From NCBI GenBank assembly GCA_016182795.1, contig JACPFW010000004.1, positions 1-39,239 of the forward strand: a stretch of DNA of 39,239 nt, in the 5' to 3' direction. The notes under the pieces were generated by a model that saw only the letters and a list, made by a program, of their open reading frames with translations, was not told the DNA's origin and made no database searches. This DNA comes from Gemmatimonadota bacterium. GTDB taxonomy: Bacteria; Gemmatimonadota; Gemmatimonadetes; Gemmatimonadales; Gemmatimonadaceae. Shown here in pieces: positions 1-8,067 of the stretch (position 1 is the stretch's first letter; each line of letters opens with the position of its first letter). The translations under genes and the position numbers were made by a program.

Positions 1-737
1 CGCGTCCAGTCGACGCGAGCCGACGGATCGGGATTCGCCTGGATGGGCTGATACTTCTGCTGCACCCGCGCGAGCGGGATGCCGAAGATGACCAGGGCGA
101 CCACCGAGCCGAGGGCCGCCTCCGAGACCTCGAGCGGGCCGACGCCGGCGATCCACATCATCGTCGTCGTCGTGTCGCCCACCACCGAGCCGGCGCCGCC
201 GGCGTTGGAGGCGGCCACGATGCCGGCGATGTATCCCACGTGCACCTTGCCCTTGAACACCGTATGCGCCACCGCGCCGCCAATCAGCGCGGCGGCGATG
301 TTGTCGAGGACCGACGAGAGCACGGCCACGGCGACGAGCAGGATGAAACCGCCCTTCCAGTCATCCGGCAGGAAGCGCGGGAGCATGGCCGGGATGCCGC
401 TTTCCTCAAAGTGCCGTGCCAGCAGTGCGAAGCCCATCAGCAGCAGGAACAGGTTGGTGAGAATCACCCATTCGTGCTCCACGTGCAGTCCGAACCCGCC
501 GAGTCCCGCGCCGGTCCGAAACGGCGAGGCGAACATCTTGTACAGCGCAATGACCGCTGCGCCGGTCACGGCGATCTTGAACGTGTGGTGATGGAAAATG
601 CCGACGCCAGCGAGCACGATGCCGAAGAGCACGAACTCGACCGGCACGGGGCCGATGGACGGGCCTGAGAACCCGAGGGCCGACGCCGAGGCCGGCAGGG
701 CCGCGAGCAGAAGCGCGGCGATACCCAGTGATCGCAT
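1..737 (-). CDS. NhaD/ArsB-superfamily ion transporter, 5' part only
   Basis: The first 245 codons of a membrane transporter; the 3' end lies beyond the left edge. The product starts MRSLGIAALLLAALP, a hydrophobic signal-like segment, then shows several membrane helices. Two stretches mark the family: SVLDNIAAALIGG (about residues 140-152) and NAGGAGSVVGDTTTTMMWI (about 178-196). They correspond to the discontinuous-helix motifs of NhaD Na+/H+ antiporters and related citrate/arsenite (ion transporter superfamily) carriers. The ATG at 737 is chosen because AAGGA lies about 8 bases upstream. Transport of Na+ against H+ is the likeliest role, but the specificity (Na+, citrate, other anion) cannot be set from half a protein. 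It is separated from yifB by 142 bases and probably has its own promoter. Confidence 0.8.
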   Translation of the reverse strand, partial: MRSLGIAALLLAALPASASALGFSGPSIGPVPVEFVLFGIVLAGVGIFHHHTFKIAVTGAAVIALYKMFASPFRTGAGLGGFGLHVEHEWVILTNLFLLLMGFALLARHFEESGIPAMLPRFLPDDWKGGFILLVAVAVLSSVLDNIAAALIGGAVAHTVFKGKVHVGYIAGIVAASNAGGAGSVVGDTTTTMMWIAGVGPLEVSEAALGSVVALVIFGIPLARVQQKYQPIQANPDPSARVDWT

Positions 738-826
738 GATGTCCTTGGGCCGCCGCGAGGGCAGCCAGTTTGAATGCGGAAAGGACCGGTCGACGGGGGA
801 GCAACGCACTCGGCGCGGCGTTAAGA

Positions 827-856
827 AATGTAAACGCCTGCGCTCGGCCGATTCAA
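827..856 (-). promoter_or_regulatory. Possible sigma70 promoter for the ion transporter
   Basis: On the minus strand TTGAAT (851-856) and TACATT (827-832) are separated by 18 bases, about 90 bases before the transporter ATG at 737. The surroundings are locally AT-rich in otherwise GC-rich DNA. This is a consensus match by eye only. Confidence 0.3.
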
Positions 857-879
857 CCACCTATATAGTTGTGACTTCA

Positions 880-2403
880 TTAGATAGGCTGGCTCTCCGA
901 CGCCCCGCGGAACCGGAGCGCCTCGGCGACGGCGTCGCGTCCGATGCGGTCGGCACCGTCTAGATCCGCGACAGTGCGGGCGACGCGCAGGACCCGGGTG
1001 TAGCCGCGGGCACTCAGCCCCAGCTGGTCGGCGGCGGAAATGAGCCAGCGGTGGGCGTCGGCGTCCATACCGTCGGCGCCGCGGAGCGATCCCGCGGGGG
1101 CCTGGGCGTTGGCGTGAACTCCCGGGGTCGAGCGGTAGCGTGCCAGTTGGCGTCCGCGGGCGGCGACGACTCGCGCGCGGACCACGGACGACGCTTCGCC
1201 GTCGCCGTGCTGCATCGCCGACAACGCGACCGGAGCCACCGGGACGCGCAAGTCGAGCCGGTCGGCGAGCGGCCCCGACAGCCGCGCGCGGTACCGAGCG
1301 ATGTCGTTGGCACCGCACGTGCAGCGGTTGTCTGCGGCGCCATACCGGCCGCACGGACACGGGTTGGTGGCGGCCACCAGCATGAAGCGAGCGGGAAAGG
1401 CGACGGCGTGCGCGGCGCGGGCAATGATCACGCGGCCATCTTCGAGCGGCTGGCGCATGGCGTCGAGCACGTAGCGCGGGAGTTCCAAGAGCTCGTCGAG
1501 AAAGAGCACCCCGCGATGCGCCAGGCTCACCTCGCCCGGGCGTGGACCACTGCCGCCTCCAATCAACCCCGCCTGCGAGATTGTGTGATGCGGAGCGCGG
1601 AATGGCGGCACGCGACTGGGAATCGTGCCCGCGGGAAGCAGCCCGCCGATGGAGTGGATGGCCACCACCTCGAGATGTTCATCGGTGGTGAGAGGCGGGA
1701 GGATGGTCGGCAGGCGGCGCGCGAGCATTGTCTTGCCCGTGCCCGGCGGCCCCTCGAGCAGCAGGTTATGCGCGCCGGCGGCGGCGATTTCGAGCGCGCG
1801 CTTGGCTGTTCCCTGCCCCGCGACATCGGCGAGATCGAGTCCGTCGAGATCGGGCGCCGCTGGCGTGGAGGGAACCTGCGGAGCCGCGAGTCGTCCAGCG
1901 CGCAACTGCTCCACGAGCGCCGCCAGCGTGTCGGCTCCCGCGAGCGGCGCGCCGCCCACAAGCGAGGCCTCGCCGCCGTTGGCCGCCGGGAGCACGAGCG
2001 CGCGATAGCCGCGCTGCTGCACCATGCGCGTCATCGAGAGCGCGCCGCGGATCGGGCGTACCGTGCCGTCGAGGCCCAGTTCACCAGCGACGCACAGGCC
2101 GTCGAGCGATGCCGCGTCGATCTGCCCGCTGGCGGCGAGCACGGCGAGCGCGATGGGGAGATCGAATGCTGTGCCCGTCTTCACCTGGTCTGCCGGGCTC
2201 AAGTTCACGGTCGTGCGCCGCGCCGGCACTTCGAATCCCGCGTTGACGAGCGCCGACGACACACGCTCGCGCGCTTCCTTTACGGCGTTCGATGCCAGCC
2301 CGACGATGGACCAGGCAGGGAGTCCTCTGGCAACGTCGACTTCGACGAGCACGGGGTGCGCTTCAACGCCGAGGACGGCGGCGGAATGAACCGAGGCGAG
2401 CAT
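880..2403 (-). CDS. comM: YifB/ComM family Mg-chelatase-like AAA+ ATPase
   Basis: A 507-residue protein, the normal length for YifB/ComM. The N-terminal ChlI-like domain (about 20-140) carries the LPAWSIVGL and NLSPAD motifs. The AAA+ core has Walker A GPPGTGKT at about 218-225, Walker B GVLFLDEL at about 298-305, and a family-typical cysteine set in NPCPCG and RCTCG at about 345-362. The C-terminal Mg-chelatase helical domain ends the protein. ComM is known in naturally transformable bacteria as a hexameric branch-migration helicase that helps integrate incoming single-stranded DNA. The ATG at 2403 has AGGG about 8 bases upstream. It lies 56 bases after the PAS protein gene and may be cotranscribed with it. 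Confidence is high for the family; the transformation role here is inferred. Confidence 0.95.
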   Translation of the reverse strand: MLASVHSAAVLGVEAHPVLVEVDVARGLPAWSIVGLASNAVKEARERVSSALVNAGFEVPARRTTVNLSPADQVKTGTAFDLPIALAVLAASGQIDAASLDGLCVAGELGLDGTVRPIRGALSMTRMVQQRGYRALVLPAANGGEASLVGGAPLAGADTLAALVEQLRAGRLAAPQVPSTPAAPDLDGLDLADVAGQGTAKRALEIAAAGAHNLLLEGPPGTGKTMLARRLPTILPPLTTDEHLEVVAIHSIGGLLPAGTIPSRVPPFRAPHHTISQAGLIGGGSGPRPGEVSLAHRGVLFLDELLELPRYVLDAMRQPLEDGRVIIARAAHAVAFPARFMLVAATNPCPCGRYGAADNRCTCGANDIARYRARLSGPLADRLDLRVPVAPVALSAMQHGDGEASSVVRARVVAARGRQLARYRSTPGVHANAQAPAGSLRGADGMDADAHRWLISAADQLGLSARGYTRVLRVARTVADLDGADRIGRDAVAEALRFRGASESQPI

Positions 2404-2459
2404 GCGATACCCTGCACGCCCGCCTCACTCCGCACGTCATCGAATTCCCCCGCCGACGT

Positions 2460-4019
2460 TCATTCCGTCGCGCGATCCACCGTCGCGTCGCCAGCGGCCA
2501 GCGGCAGGCGGATCACGACCCGCCCGCCCCGCCCGGCGGCGCGTTCAATGACCCACGTGCCACCGTGGGCCTCGATCGTGGCCCGCACCATCGAGAGGCC
2601 AAACGCCTGACTCGCCTCGTCGGGGAGCGCAACGAACGGCGCGAGGTTCGCGTCCCCGGTGGCCGTCGACGCGGGTTCACTCGCCCGGAGGTCGGAAACG
2701 GTGAGCGTCACAAAGCCGTCGGCGTCGCTCCTCGTCTTGACGCTCAGCGTCCCCTCCGCCGGAATGGCATCGATCGCGTTGAGACAGAGCGTGAGCAGCG
2801 ACTGGCCGAGCGCCTCGCGATCGCCGCGCATGATGAGCGGGGACGGTTCGTAGTCGGCGACGATCCGCACTCCGCGGCGTGACGTGGGCCCCAGCACGGC
2901 GACTTCAGCGCGCACCAAGGCGTTCAGGTCGAAGGTGGTGGCCGGTCCGGCCGTTGCGCCAATGAAGTCGACGAGGCCGCGCACGACCTCGAGCCCCCGC
3001 TGGCCGGCCTGCGCGATGGCCTCGAGATCGCCGCGCAGCGCGCCTTGCTCGGCCGTACCGGCGAGGTGGCGCTCGGCCGCGGCCTTCATGGATGTGAGCA
3101 CGCCGTTCAACTGCTGCACCACCACCGCGCCGCGCTCGCCGATGCGCTCGCTGCGCTTCACCGCGCGCAGGTGTGCCGCGAGCCGCACACGCTCCGCCTC
3201 CATGCGACTCCGCGCGGTCACGTCGGTGGCGATCGTGAGAAGGTGCGGCTTGCCGTTGAACACCAGCACGTCGCCGCTCATCATCACCGTCAGGTCATCG
3301 CCCGTTCGCGTATGAATGGGGATCTCGAAGTTCGACACCCGCCCCCGGTCGCGCATGGCCGCTATCAACAAGTCGCGCGTGGGTCCCGCGACGATGCCCA
3401 AGTCGATCGAGCGCTGTCCCACCAGCTGCTCGCGCGTATAGCCGGTCACCGTGCAGTATCGATCATTGACGTCGACGAAACGGCCGGTCTCGAAGTCGCT
3501 GATCGCCATCATCACCGGGCTGTCGCGAAAGGCGTTCTTGAACCGCTCCTCACTCTCACGCAGGGCATCGGCCGCGACGCGGGCGGCGGTGATGTCGACG
3601 AACATCGTGAGGGCCGCGAACGGACGCGGTTGATTGGGAAGCCGCATGGGTATGGCTGACGCACTCACCCACACGGTGTCGGGTCGGCCATGCACGCGAA
3701 TCCCCAGCACCGCCGGGCCATTCGGCTCGGCGGTGCGCAACGCCACATGCGGCGGCTGGTCGAGCATGGGGAACGGCGAGCCGTCCTCGTGGACGATGGC
3801 CCACAGATGGTCGAGCTCCACTTGACCGCGGACGGCCGCAAGCTGGATGCCCAGCATTCGCTCGGCGGCCGCGTTGGCGTCGACGATCGCGCCCTTCGCA
3901 TCGTGGATGACGATGCCGTGCGGCGCCGTGTCAAACAGCAACCACTGACTGGCGTGCGCCCGGACGTCCTGAGTGGACGTTGGTACCGCGGGACGCTCAG
4001 TCGTTTTCCGTTCTGGCAT
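2460..4019 (-). CDS. Two-PAS histidine-kinase-like protein with degenerate catalytic core
   Basis: A 519-residue, apparently cytosolic protein: PAS domain at about 20-140, second PAS/PAC at about 155-280, then a dimerisation helix pair and a GHKL ATPase-like domain (about 390-510). It reads like a soluble PAS sensor kinase, but the H-box is changed. Where NtrB-type kinases have a GGVAHDFNN-like motif, this protein has AVVVQQLNG, so both the phospho-acceptor histidine and the next acidic residue are glutamine. The N-box is kept (LCLNAIDAI), but the G1 box reads VSDLRASEP instead of DxGxG and the G2 region is only GLSMV. ATG 4019 is chosen over the in-frame start at 4094 because GAGGAG sits nine bases upstream. 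It may act as a non-phosphorylating sensor or as a partner of another kinase. No response regulator is adjacent. Confidence 0.85.
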   Translation of the reverse strand: MPERKTTERPAVPTSTQDVRAHASQWLLFDTAPHGIVIHDAKGAIVDANAAAERMLGIQLAAVRGQVELDHLWAIVHEDGSPFPMLDQPPHVALRTAEPNGPAVLGIRVHGRPDTVWVSASAIPMRLPNQPRPFAALTMFVDITAARVAADALRESEERFKNAFRDSPVMMAISDFETGRFVDVNDRYCTVTGYTREQLVGQRSIDLGIVAGPTRDLLIAAMRDRGRVSNFEIPIHTRTGDDLTVMMSGDVLVFNGKPHLLTIATDVTARSRMEAERVRLAAHLRAVKRSERIGERGAVVVQQLNGVLTSMKAAAERHLAGTAEQGALRGDLEAIAQAGQRGLEVVRGLVDFIGATAGPATTFDLNALVRAEVAVLGPTSRRGVRIVADYEPSPLIMRGDREALGQSLLTLCLNAIDAIPAEGTLSVKTRSDADGFVTLTVSDLRASEPASTATGDANLAPFVALPDEASQAFGLSMVRATIEAHGGTWVIERAAGRGGRVVIRLPLAAGDATVDRATE

Positions 4020-4135
4020 ATCGCGCGGCTCCTCGCGCGCGCCCTGTCGCGCATGCATCGAGTGACGTACTGGCGCGACCGCGTCGCCGCGCACTCATCC
4101 CATCGCGTAATATTGCAAGGTGTGAAGAGTGCGCG

Positions 4136-4154
4136 GCGTCGGCAAGCCCGACGC
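4136..4154 (-). terminator. Possible hairpin after the S9 peptidase gene
   Basis: A 7-bp perfect stem (GCGTCGG/CCGACGC) with a 5-base loop lies about 43 bases past the peptidase stop codon. No T-run follows, so it is only a weak terminator candidate. The rest of 4020-4196 probably contains the promoter of the PAS protein; I could not fix its boxes. Confidence 0.25.
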
Positions 4155-4196
4155 GACGCGTATGGTTCGCGCGCGATGCGTCGCTCGTACGCTACG

Positions 4197-6218
4197 TCAC
4201 TGCGCGACTGGCGGGCCGTACTTGTCGAACCAGGCGCGCAGATATGCCTGTGTGCGCAGGAAGTTCGACGGAGTCGACGCGGTGCCGTGCCATTCATTAT
4301 TGAAGCGCACCATCGCCGTCGGCACGCCGCGCAGGCGCAGGGCCTCGTAGTACTCTTCGGTCTGCGGCATCGGAGTGCGCCGGTCGAGCACGCCGGTCAT
4401 CAGCATCGTCGGCGTCTTCACGTTGCCCACATACATGATGGGCGACCGCCGTAGGTGCTCGCTCGGATCCTCCCAGAACGGCTTCTCGAAGTTGCGGTAC
4501 CAGCTCGGCGAATCGGTGATCCCCACAAAGCTCATCCAGTTGGTCACCGGGCAGTTGGACGACGCCGCCGCGAAGCGGTTGGTGTGTCCCACCGTCCACG
4601 CCGTCAGCACGCCGCCGCCCGAGCAGCCGTAGACGAACAGCCGCTTGGTGTCGATGTAGCCGCGGCCGATCACCGAGTCGACGCCGGCCATCAGGTCGTC
4701 GAAATCCTTGTCCGGGTAGGCATTCTTGATGGCGTTGCCAAAGGCCGAGCCGTATCCGGTGGAGCCGCGCGGATTCACGTACAGTGTGACGAACCCGTTG
4801 GCCGCATGCTCTTGGAAGGCGAAGTTGAAGCCGACGTTGTACATCGAGTGCGGCCCGCCGTGGATGCTGAGCATCAGCGGATACTTGCGCGCCGGATTGA
4901 AGGCCGGCGGCTTGACGATCCACCCCTGTATGCGCAGGCCGTCCTTGGACTTGTACCAGATCTCCTCCACCGCGCCGAGTTGCTTGCCGTCGAGGACGTC
5001 AGCATTGACGGAGGTGAGCTGCGTCAGGGCCGTCGGGGCCTTCACGGAGAACTTCACCACATCGTTGGGCTGCGACGACGTGGTGCGCACGCCGACCGCC
5101 GTGCCGTTGCGAATATCGGACACCGTCACGAGCTGCGCGCCGGTGGTCAGCTGCTTGATCTGCCCCGTGAGCGTGGTGGCGTAGAGCTGGCGGCTCCCCT
5201 CGTTCTCGGCGGTGAAGTAGATCGTCGCGCCGTCCTCCGACCAGAACAGGCCCGACGGCGAACGATCGAACGTCGTGTTGAGCGCTCGCGGGTTGCTGCC
5301 GTCGGCGTCCATCACATAAAGCAGGGCGTCTTTCCACGTTGCGTCGGTGGAGTCGAAGCCCACATACGCGATCTTCTTGCCGTCGGGGGACGGCGCCGGG
5401 GAGCCATCGGGTCCCTTGCGATGCGTCAGCTCGGTGATGGCGCCGGTCGCAAGATTGGCGGCGTAGATCTCCGAGTCGCGCCAGATGTGCTCGGCGTTTG
5501 GCACACGCTTGCCGGTAAACAACAGCGTGCCGTTGTCGCGCCAGACGGCGGTGCCGTGGTTCCAGTCGCCGTTGGTTACCTGCCGCGCAGTTCCGCCGCT
5601 TGCGTCGATCACAAAGACGTGTGTCCACACTTCATCCACGTAGCCGACGCGATCCTGCCGGTAGTCGAGGCGGGTGACGACCTTGGGCGCTTCGGTCCAC
5701 TTGGCGCCCTTGGGCGGCGCGGGGAGTGCGACCTTGGCGAAGAGATCGTCGCGCTTGGCCGGCACGTTCATGGAGAACGAGATCTGCTTGCCATCGGGGG
5801 ACCACGCGATGTTCGACGGCGAGTCAGTGAGCCGCGAGATTTGCGTCACCGCCCCCTCAGCGTCCATGTAGCGCACGAAGATCTGCGATCCCGTGGGCTC
5901 GCCCTTCCCCACATAGGCAATGCGGGTGCCGTCGGGGCTCCACTTGGCGCCGCTGCCGTTGACGAGGAAGCGCGGCTGCGAGCCGTCCGACTTCACCATC
6001 CAGACCGACGACTCCCATTTGTCGTTGGTCTTGTCGATCCAGCGGCGGCTGAAGATGATGCGCGCGCCATCGGGGGAGAGCTGCGGCGACTGGACGTCTT
6101 CCCAGTCGAGGTAGTCCTGCAACTGCAGGGTGGTGGGGCGCGTCTGGGCGGCCGCATGCGCGGCCACCGAGGCGAGGAGTGCGAGCGCGATGGCGCTGCT
6201 GCGGTACAGGGACCTCAA
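4197..6218 (-). CDS. Secreted S9 family (prolyl oligopeptidase/acylaminoacyl-peptidase-like) serine peptidase
   Basis: A 673-residue exported peptidase. It begins with a signal peptide (MRSLYRSSAIALALLASVAAHAAAQ, cut probably near AAA-Q), followed by a TolB/WD-like beta-propeller with repeated SPDG turns (about 40-390) and an alpha/beta-hydrolase domain. The catalytic serine is in GCSGGG (about 533), with the aspartate in GVLDRRTP (about 612) and histidine in EWHG (about 644). The family cleaves short peptides, often with proline or blocked N-termini, in the periplasm or outside the cell. The start is TTG at 6218: GGAGG lies 5-6 bases upstream and the signal peptide begins right there. A longer reading from TTG 6248 lacks this support. 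It appears monocistronic, bounded by a repeat element upstream. Confidence 0.93.
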   Translation of the reverse strand: MRSLYRSSAIALALLASVAAHAAAQTRPTTLQLQDYLDWEDVQSPQLSPDGARIIFSRRWIDKTNDKWESSVWMVKSDGSQPRFLVNGSGAKWSPDGTRIAYVGKGEPTGSQIFVRYMDAEGAVTQISRLTDSPSNIAWSPDGKQISFSMNVPAKRDDLFAKVALPAPPKGAKWTEAPKVVTRLDYRQDRVGYVDEVWTHVFVIDASGGTARQVTNGDWNHGTAVWRDNGTLLFTGKRVPNAEHIWRDSEIYAANLATGAITELTHRKGPDGSPAPSPDGKKIAYVGFDSTDATWKDALLYVMDADGSNPRALNTTFDRSPSGLFWSEDGATIYFTAENEGSRQLYATTLTGQIKQLTTGAQLVTVSDIRNGTAVGVRTTSSQPNDVVKFSVKAPTALTQLTSVNADVLDGKQLGAVEEIWYKSKDGLRIQGWIVKPPAFNPARKYPLMLSIHGGPHSMYNVGFNFAFQEHAANGFVTLYVNPRGSTGYGSAFGNAIKNAYPDKDFDDLMAGVDSVIGRGYIDTKRLFVYGCSGGGVLTAWTVGHTNRFAAASSNCPVTNWMSFVGITDSPSWYRNFEKPFWEDPSEHLRRSPIMYVGNVKTPTMLMTGVLDRRTPMPQTEEYYEALRLRGVPTAMVRFNNEWHGTASTPSNFLRTQAYLRAWFDKYGPPVAQ

Positions 6219-6306
6219 AGCATCCTCCGGGAGGCGGTTTCGAAACAAGCTATTGCGCCAATGCCAGTTGCGTCAGGCGGTGGTGGGTGGGCCGGTTCTC
6301 CTGTTA

Positions 6307-6468
6307 ACTGAATTCACGGAGGGCACGGAGGACCACCGAGGACTGCAACTGCTACTGCTTGGGGGAACTGCGTGCGCCACGCAAAGTCTGCGTGGCGTGC
6401 TGTCTTTACCCCCAGTATTGGCAGTTCTCCGTGCCCTCCGTGTCCTCCGTGCCCTCCGTGAATTCAGT
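6307..6468. repeat. Long inverted-repeat (MITE- or REP-like) element
   Basis: The outer arms 6307-6333 and 6442-6468 are perfect 27-bp reverse complements, beginning ACTGAATTCACGGAGGGCAC on the left. Inside, the arms continue as imperfect complements built from CACGGAGG-type units, with an extra unit on the right. The centre is a hairpin, CGCCACGCA (6375-6383) and TGCGTGGCG (6389-6397) around AAGTC. No open reading frame is convincing. Similar CACGGAGG palindromes occur as dispersed intergenic repeats in several GC-rich bacterial genomes; whether this one is multicopy cannot be seen here. Confidence 0.8.
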
Positions 6469-6482
6469 GTCCTTCACGCCCC

Positions 6483-6520
6483 AAAAAGCAGCGCGCCACG
6501 CAAAGTCTGCGTGGCGCGCT
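6483..6520 (-). terminator. Rho-independent terminator of the kor-rnf operon
   Basis: On the minus strand a perfect 13-bp stem (AGCGCGCCACGCA, loop GACTT, complement) spans 6490-6520 and is followed two bases later by TTTTT (6483-6487). It lies 21 bases beyond the stop codon of the last operon gene. The inner 23 bases (6494-6516) are identical to the central hairpin of the neighbouring repeat element (6375-6397), so terminator and repeat share an origin. Confidence 0.85.
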
Positions 6521-6540
6521 CTCCCCAACCTCCTACCAGC

Positions 6541-6894
6541 TCACATCGGCTCCACGTGCTCCGCCACCCACCGCGCCGCGGTGCCGCAGACGCTGCACGA
6601 CGCCTTGCCCTTGCCGAACAGAATGAAGTCGGCTTCGAGGTCGCAGGCTGGGCCGTGCCCCTTCACCGTCTTGAGCCCCTCTATCTTTTCCCCGCTATGG
6701 ATGAGACGCGACACCATGGCCTGCGGCTCGGCGGCACCCAACGGGCACAGACTTCCGTTGCAGTGGTCGCCAATCTCGAGGCAGACGAGTTCGTCGTCGT
6801 GCAGCGTGGCCTGATGCTCCCCGAGCGGGGCCTCAGAGATCATCACCTTCACCTGGCGGTCGCACGCACTGCAGTACAACTGATGGCTTTTCAT
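6541..6894 (-). CDS. Cysteine-rich (zinc-ribbon-like) protein, last gene of the rnf operon
   Basis: A 117-residue soluble protein that I do not recognise. The start MKSHQLYCSAC at 6894 is preceded by GAGGAG at a good distance; the longer reading to 7053 only overlaps apbE. It has a CSAC pair near the N-terminus, cysteines in VCLE, DHC and SLCP in the middle, one in PACD, and a C-terminal CSVCG pair. This fits one or two metal-binding knuckles. It follows apbE by 47 bases and precedes the terminator, so it is probably cotranscribed. A role in metal or Fe-S handling for the Rnf complex is possible but is inferred only from position and cysteines. Confidence 0.8.
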   Translation of the reverse strand: MKSHQLYCSACDRQVKVMISEAPLGEHQATLHDDELVCLEIGDHCNGSLCPLGAAEPQAMVSRLIHSGEKIEGLKTVKGHGPACDLEADFILFGKGKASCSVCGTAARWVAEHVEPM

Positions 6895-6941
6895 ACCTAC
6901 TCCTCGTGGGTGACGCCGGCCAGTGCCGGCCGGGGAGACGC

Positions 6942-7934
6942 TCAGGCGATCGTGATGACTTCCGCTCCAGCAAGCTGCGTTCTCGCGAAGGCGAGCGCGC
7001 GGTCCTGCGACAGACCAAACGTCGACACCGCGCACGGCTCGGCGTCCACGCACCGGTCGGCCAGCACCGTCACGCTGCGCACGTTGGTGCGCCGCGGCGC
7101 GGCCGTCTCGGGATCCATCAGGTGGTGGTAGCGCGTGCCGCGATAGCGGAAGAAGCGCTCGTAGTCGCCCGACGTGGCCACGGCGCGGTTGGACACTTCA
7201 AACGTGCGCGCCACCTGCCGCTCATCGTCCGGCGACTTGATGCCCACGCGCCATGCGCCGCCCTCGGGCGACTCGCCAAGCGCGTAGAGATCGCCGCCGA
7301 GGTTCACGATGGCGTGTTCAATGCCACGGTCGCGCAGCGCCTGCACCGCACGGTCAATGGAGTAGCCCTTGCCGATGCCGCCGAGGTCAACGTGCACATC
7401 GGCGTCGGTATAGCGCAGGACACCCTGCCCTGACCCGACCGACAGATCGACATGGCGCCAGAACGACCGGTTGGCGTAGCGCGCCACCTGATCGGCGGGC
7501 GGCGGCTCGTGACGGTTGGTCACGTCCCACAGCTCAGAGGCCGCGCCGAGCGCCGGGTCAAAGCGACCGGCGGCCGCGGACGACCAGCGGAGCGCCCGCT
7601 CCACCAGCTTCGCCGTCTCGGCGCTCACCACCACGCCTTCGCGCGCGGCACCAAGGTTGGCGCGGCCGATGTCGGACGTCGGGCTGAAGCGCGTCATCGT
7701 CGTCTCGACCCAGCGGAGCTCGGCGAGCGCCGCCTCGAGCGCGCCCTGGGCCACCGCCTCATCACGATGCACGACCGTGAGTTCGGCGATGGTGCCCATC
7801 ACCGGCACGGTGCGGCGGGCCACCGACACGTGGCGACGCAGCGCAATGGGGAGCGCCGCCAGCGCAAAGGCGCCGGTGCCGAGGGCAAGGAATTCGCGGC
7901 GACCAAACGGCCGCGGAAGAGTCTGGTCAGTCAT
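6942..7934 (-). CDS. apbE: ApbE, FAD:protein FMN transferase (exported)
   Basis: A 330-residue ApbE. The enzyme splits FAD and attaches FMN covalently to a threonine of Rnf/Nqr subunits outside the cytoplasmic membrane. The N-terminus has a twin-arginine-type signal (GRREFLALG then a hydrophobic stretch). Family motifs seen: VDLGGIGKGYSIDRA, NLGGDLYALGE, WRVGIKSP and HLMDPETAAP. The usual C-terminal Mg2+ motif DxxxT reads DAEPC (followed by AVSTFG), so the threonine is cysteine, an oddity. ATG 7934 is preferred over 7940 and 8024 because GAGAGG is seven bases upstream. It overlaps the small gene before it by eight bases. The expected targets are RnfG and RnfD encoded upstream in the same operon. 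Confidence 0.95.
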   Translation of the reverse strand: MTDQTLPRPFGRREFLALGTGAFALAALPIALRRHVSVARRTVPVMGTIAELTVVHRDEAVAQGALEAALAELRWVETTMTRFSPTSDIGRANLGAAREGVVVSAETAKLVERALRWSSAAAGRFDPALGAASELWDVTNRHEPPPADQVARYANRSFWRHVDLSVGSGQGVLRYTDADVHVDLGGIGKGYSIDRAVQALRDRGIEHAIVNLGGDLYALGESPEGGAWRVGIKSPDDERQVARTFEVSNRAVATSGDYERFFRYRGTRYHHLMDPETAAPRRTNVRSVTVLADRCVDAEPCAVSTFGLSQDRALAFARTQLAGAEVITIA

Positions 7935-8067
7935 GGGCATGCCTCTCGTGGCTTCCACAAGCGTTGGAGCATCCAGTGCAATGGCCGGCGCACCCGTAGT
8001 TGCGCACGAGGCCGTAAAGGGCAAACAGTACCGCGGCGATCACGACACCTAGTATGGACTTGAGCAT
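7927..8067 (-). CDS. Small four-cysteine membrane protein, candidate NqrM-like Rnf maturation factor
   Basis: A 46-residue protein: one N-terminal membrane helix (about 3-22), a short basic segment, then CAGHCTGCSNAC (pattern C-x3-C-x2-C-x3-C) and a His-rich tail. Its ATG overlaps the rnfA stop (TAATG on the minus strand) and its stop overlaps apbE, so it is firmly inside the operon. The architecture matches FeoB-associated Cys-rich proteins and, more tellingly, NqrM. NqrM is the small membrane protein encoded next to apbE in nqr operons, needed to build the cysteine-ligated iron centre between NqrD and NqrE. RnfA and RnfE are the homologues of NqrE and NqrD and keep the cysteines here. The function is inference. 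Confidence 0.82.
   Translation of the reverse strand: MLKSILGVVIAAVLFALYGLVRNYGCAGHCTGCSNACGSHERHAHD

Noticed and set aside
6219..6248. Ten-codon N-terminal extension of the S9 peptidase from TTG 6248
   Set aside because: The extension has no ribosome site and spoils the signal peptide; TTG 6218 has GGAGG at the right distance.
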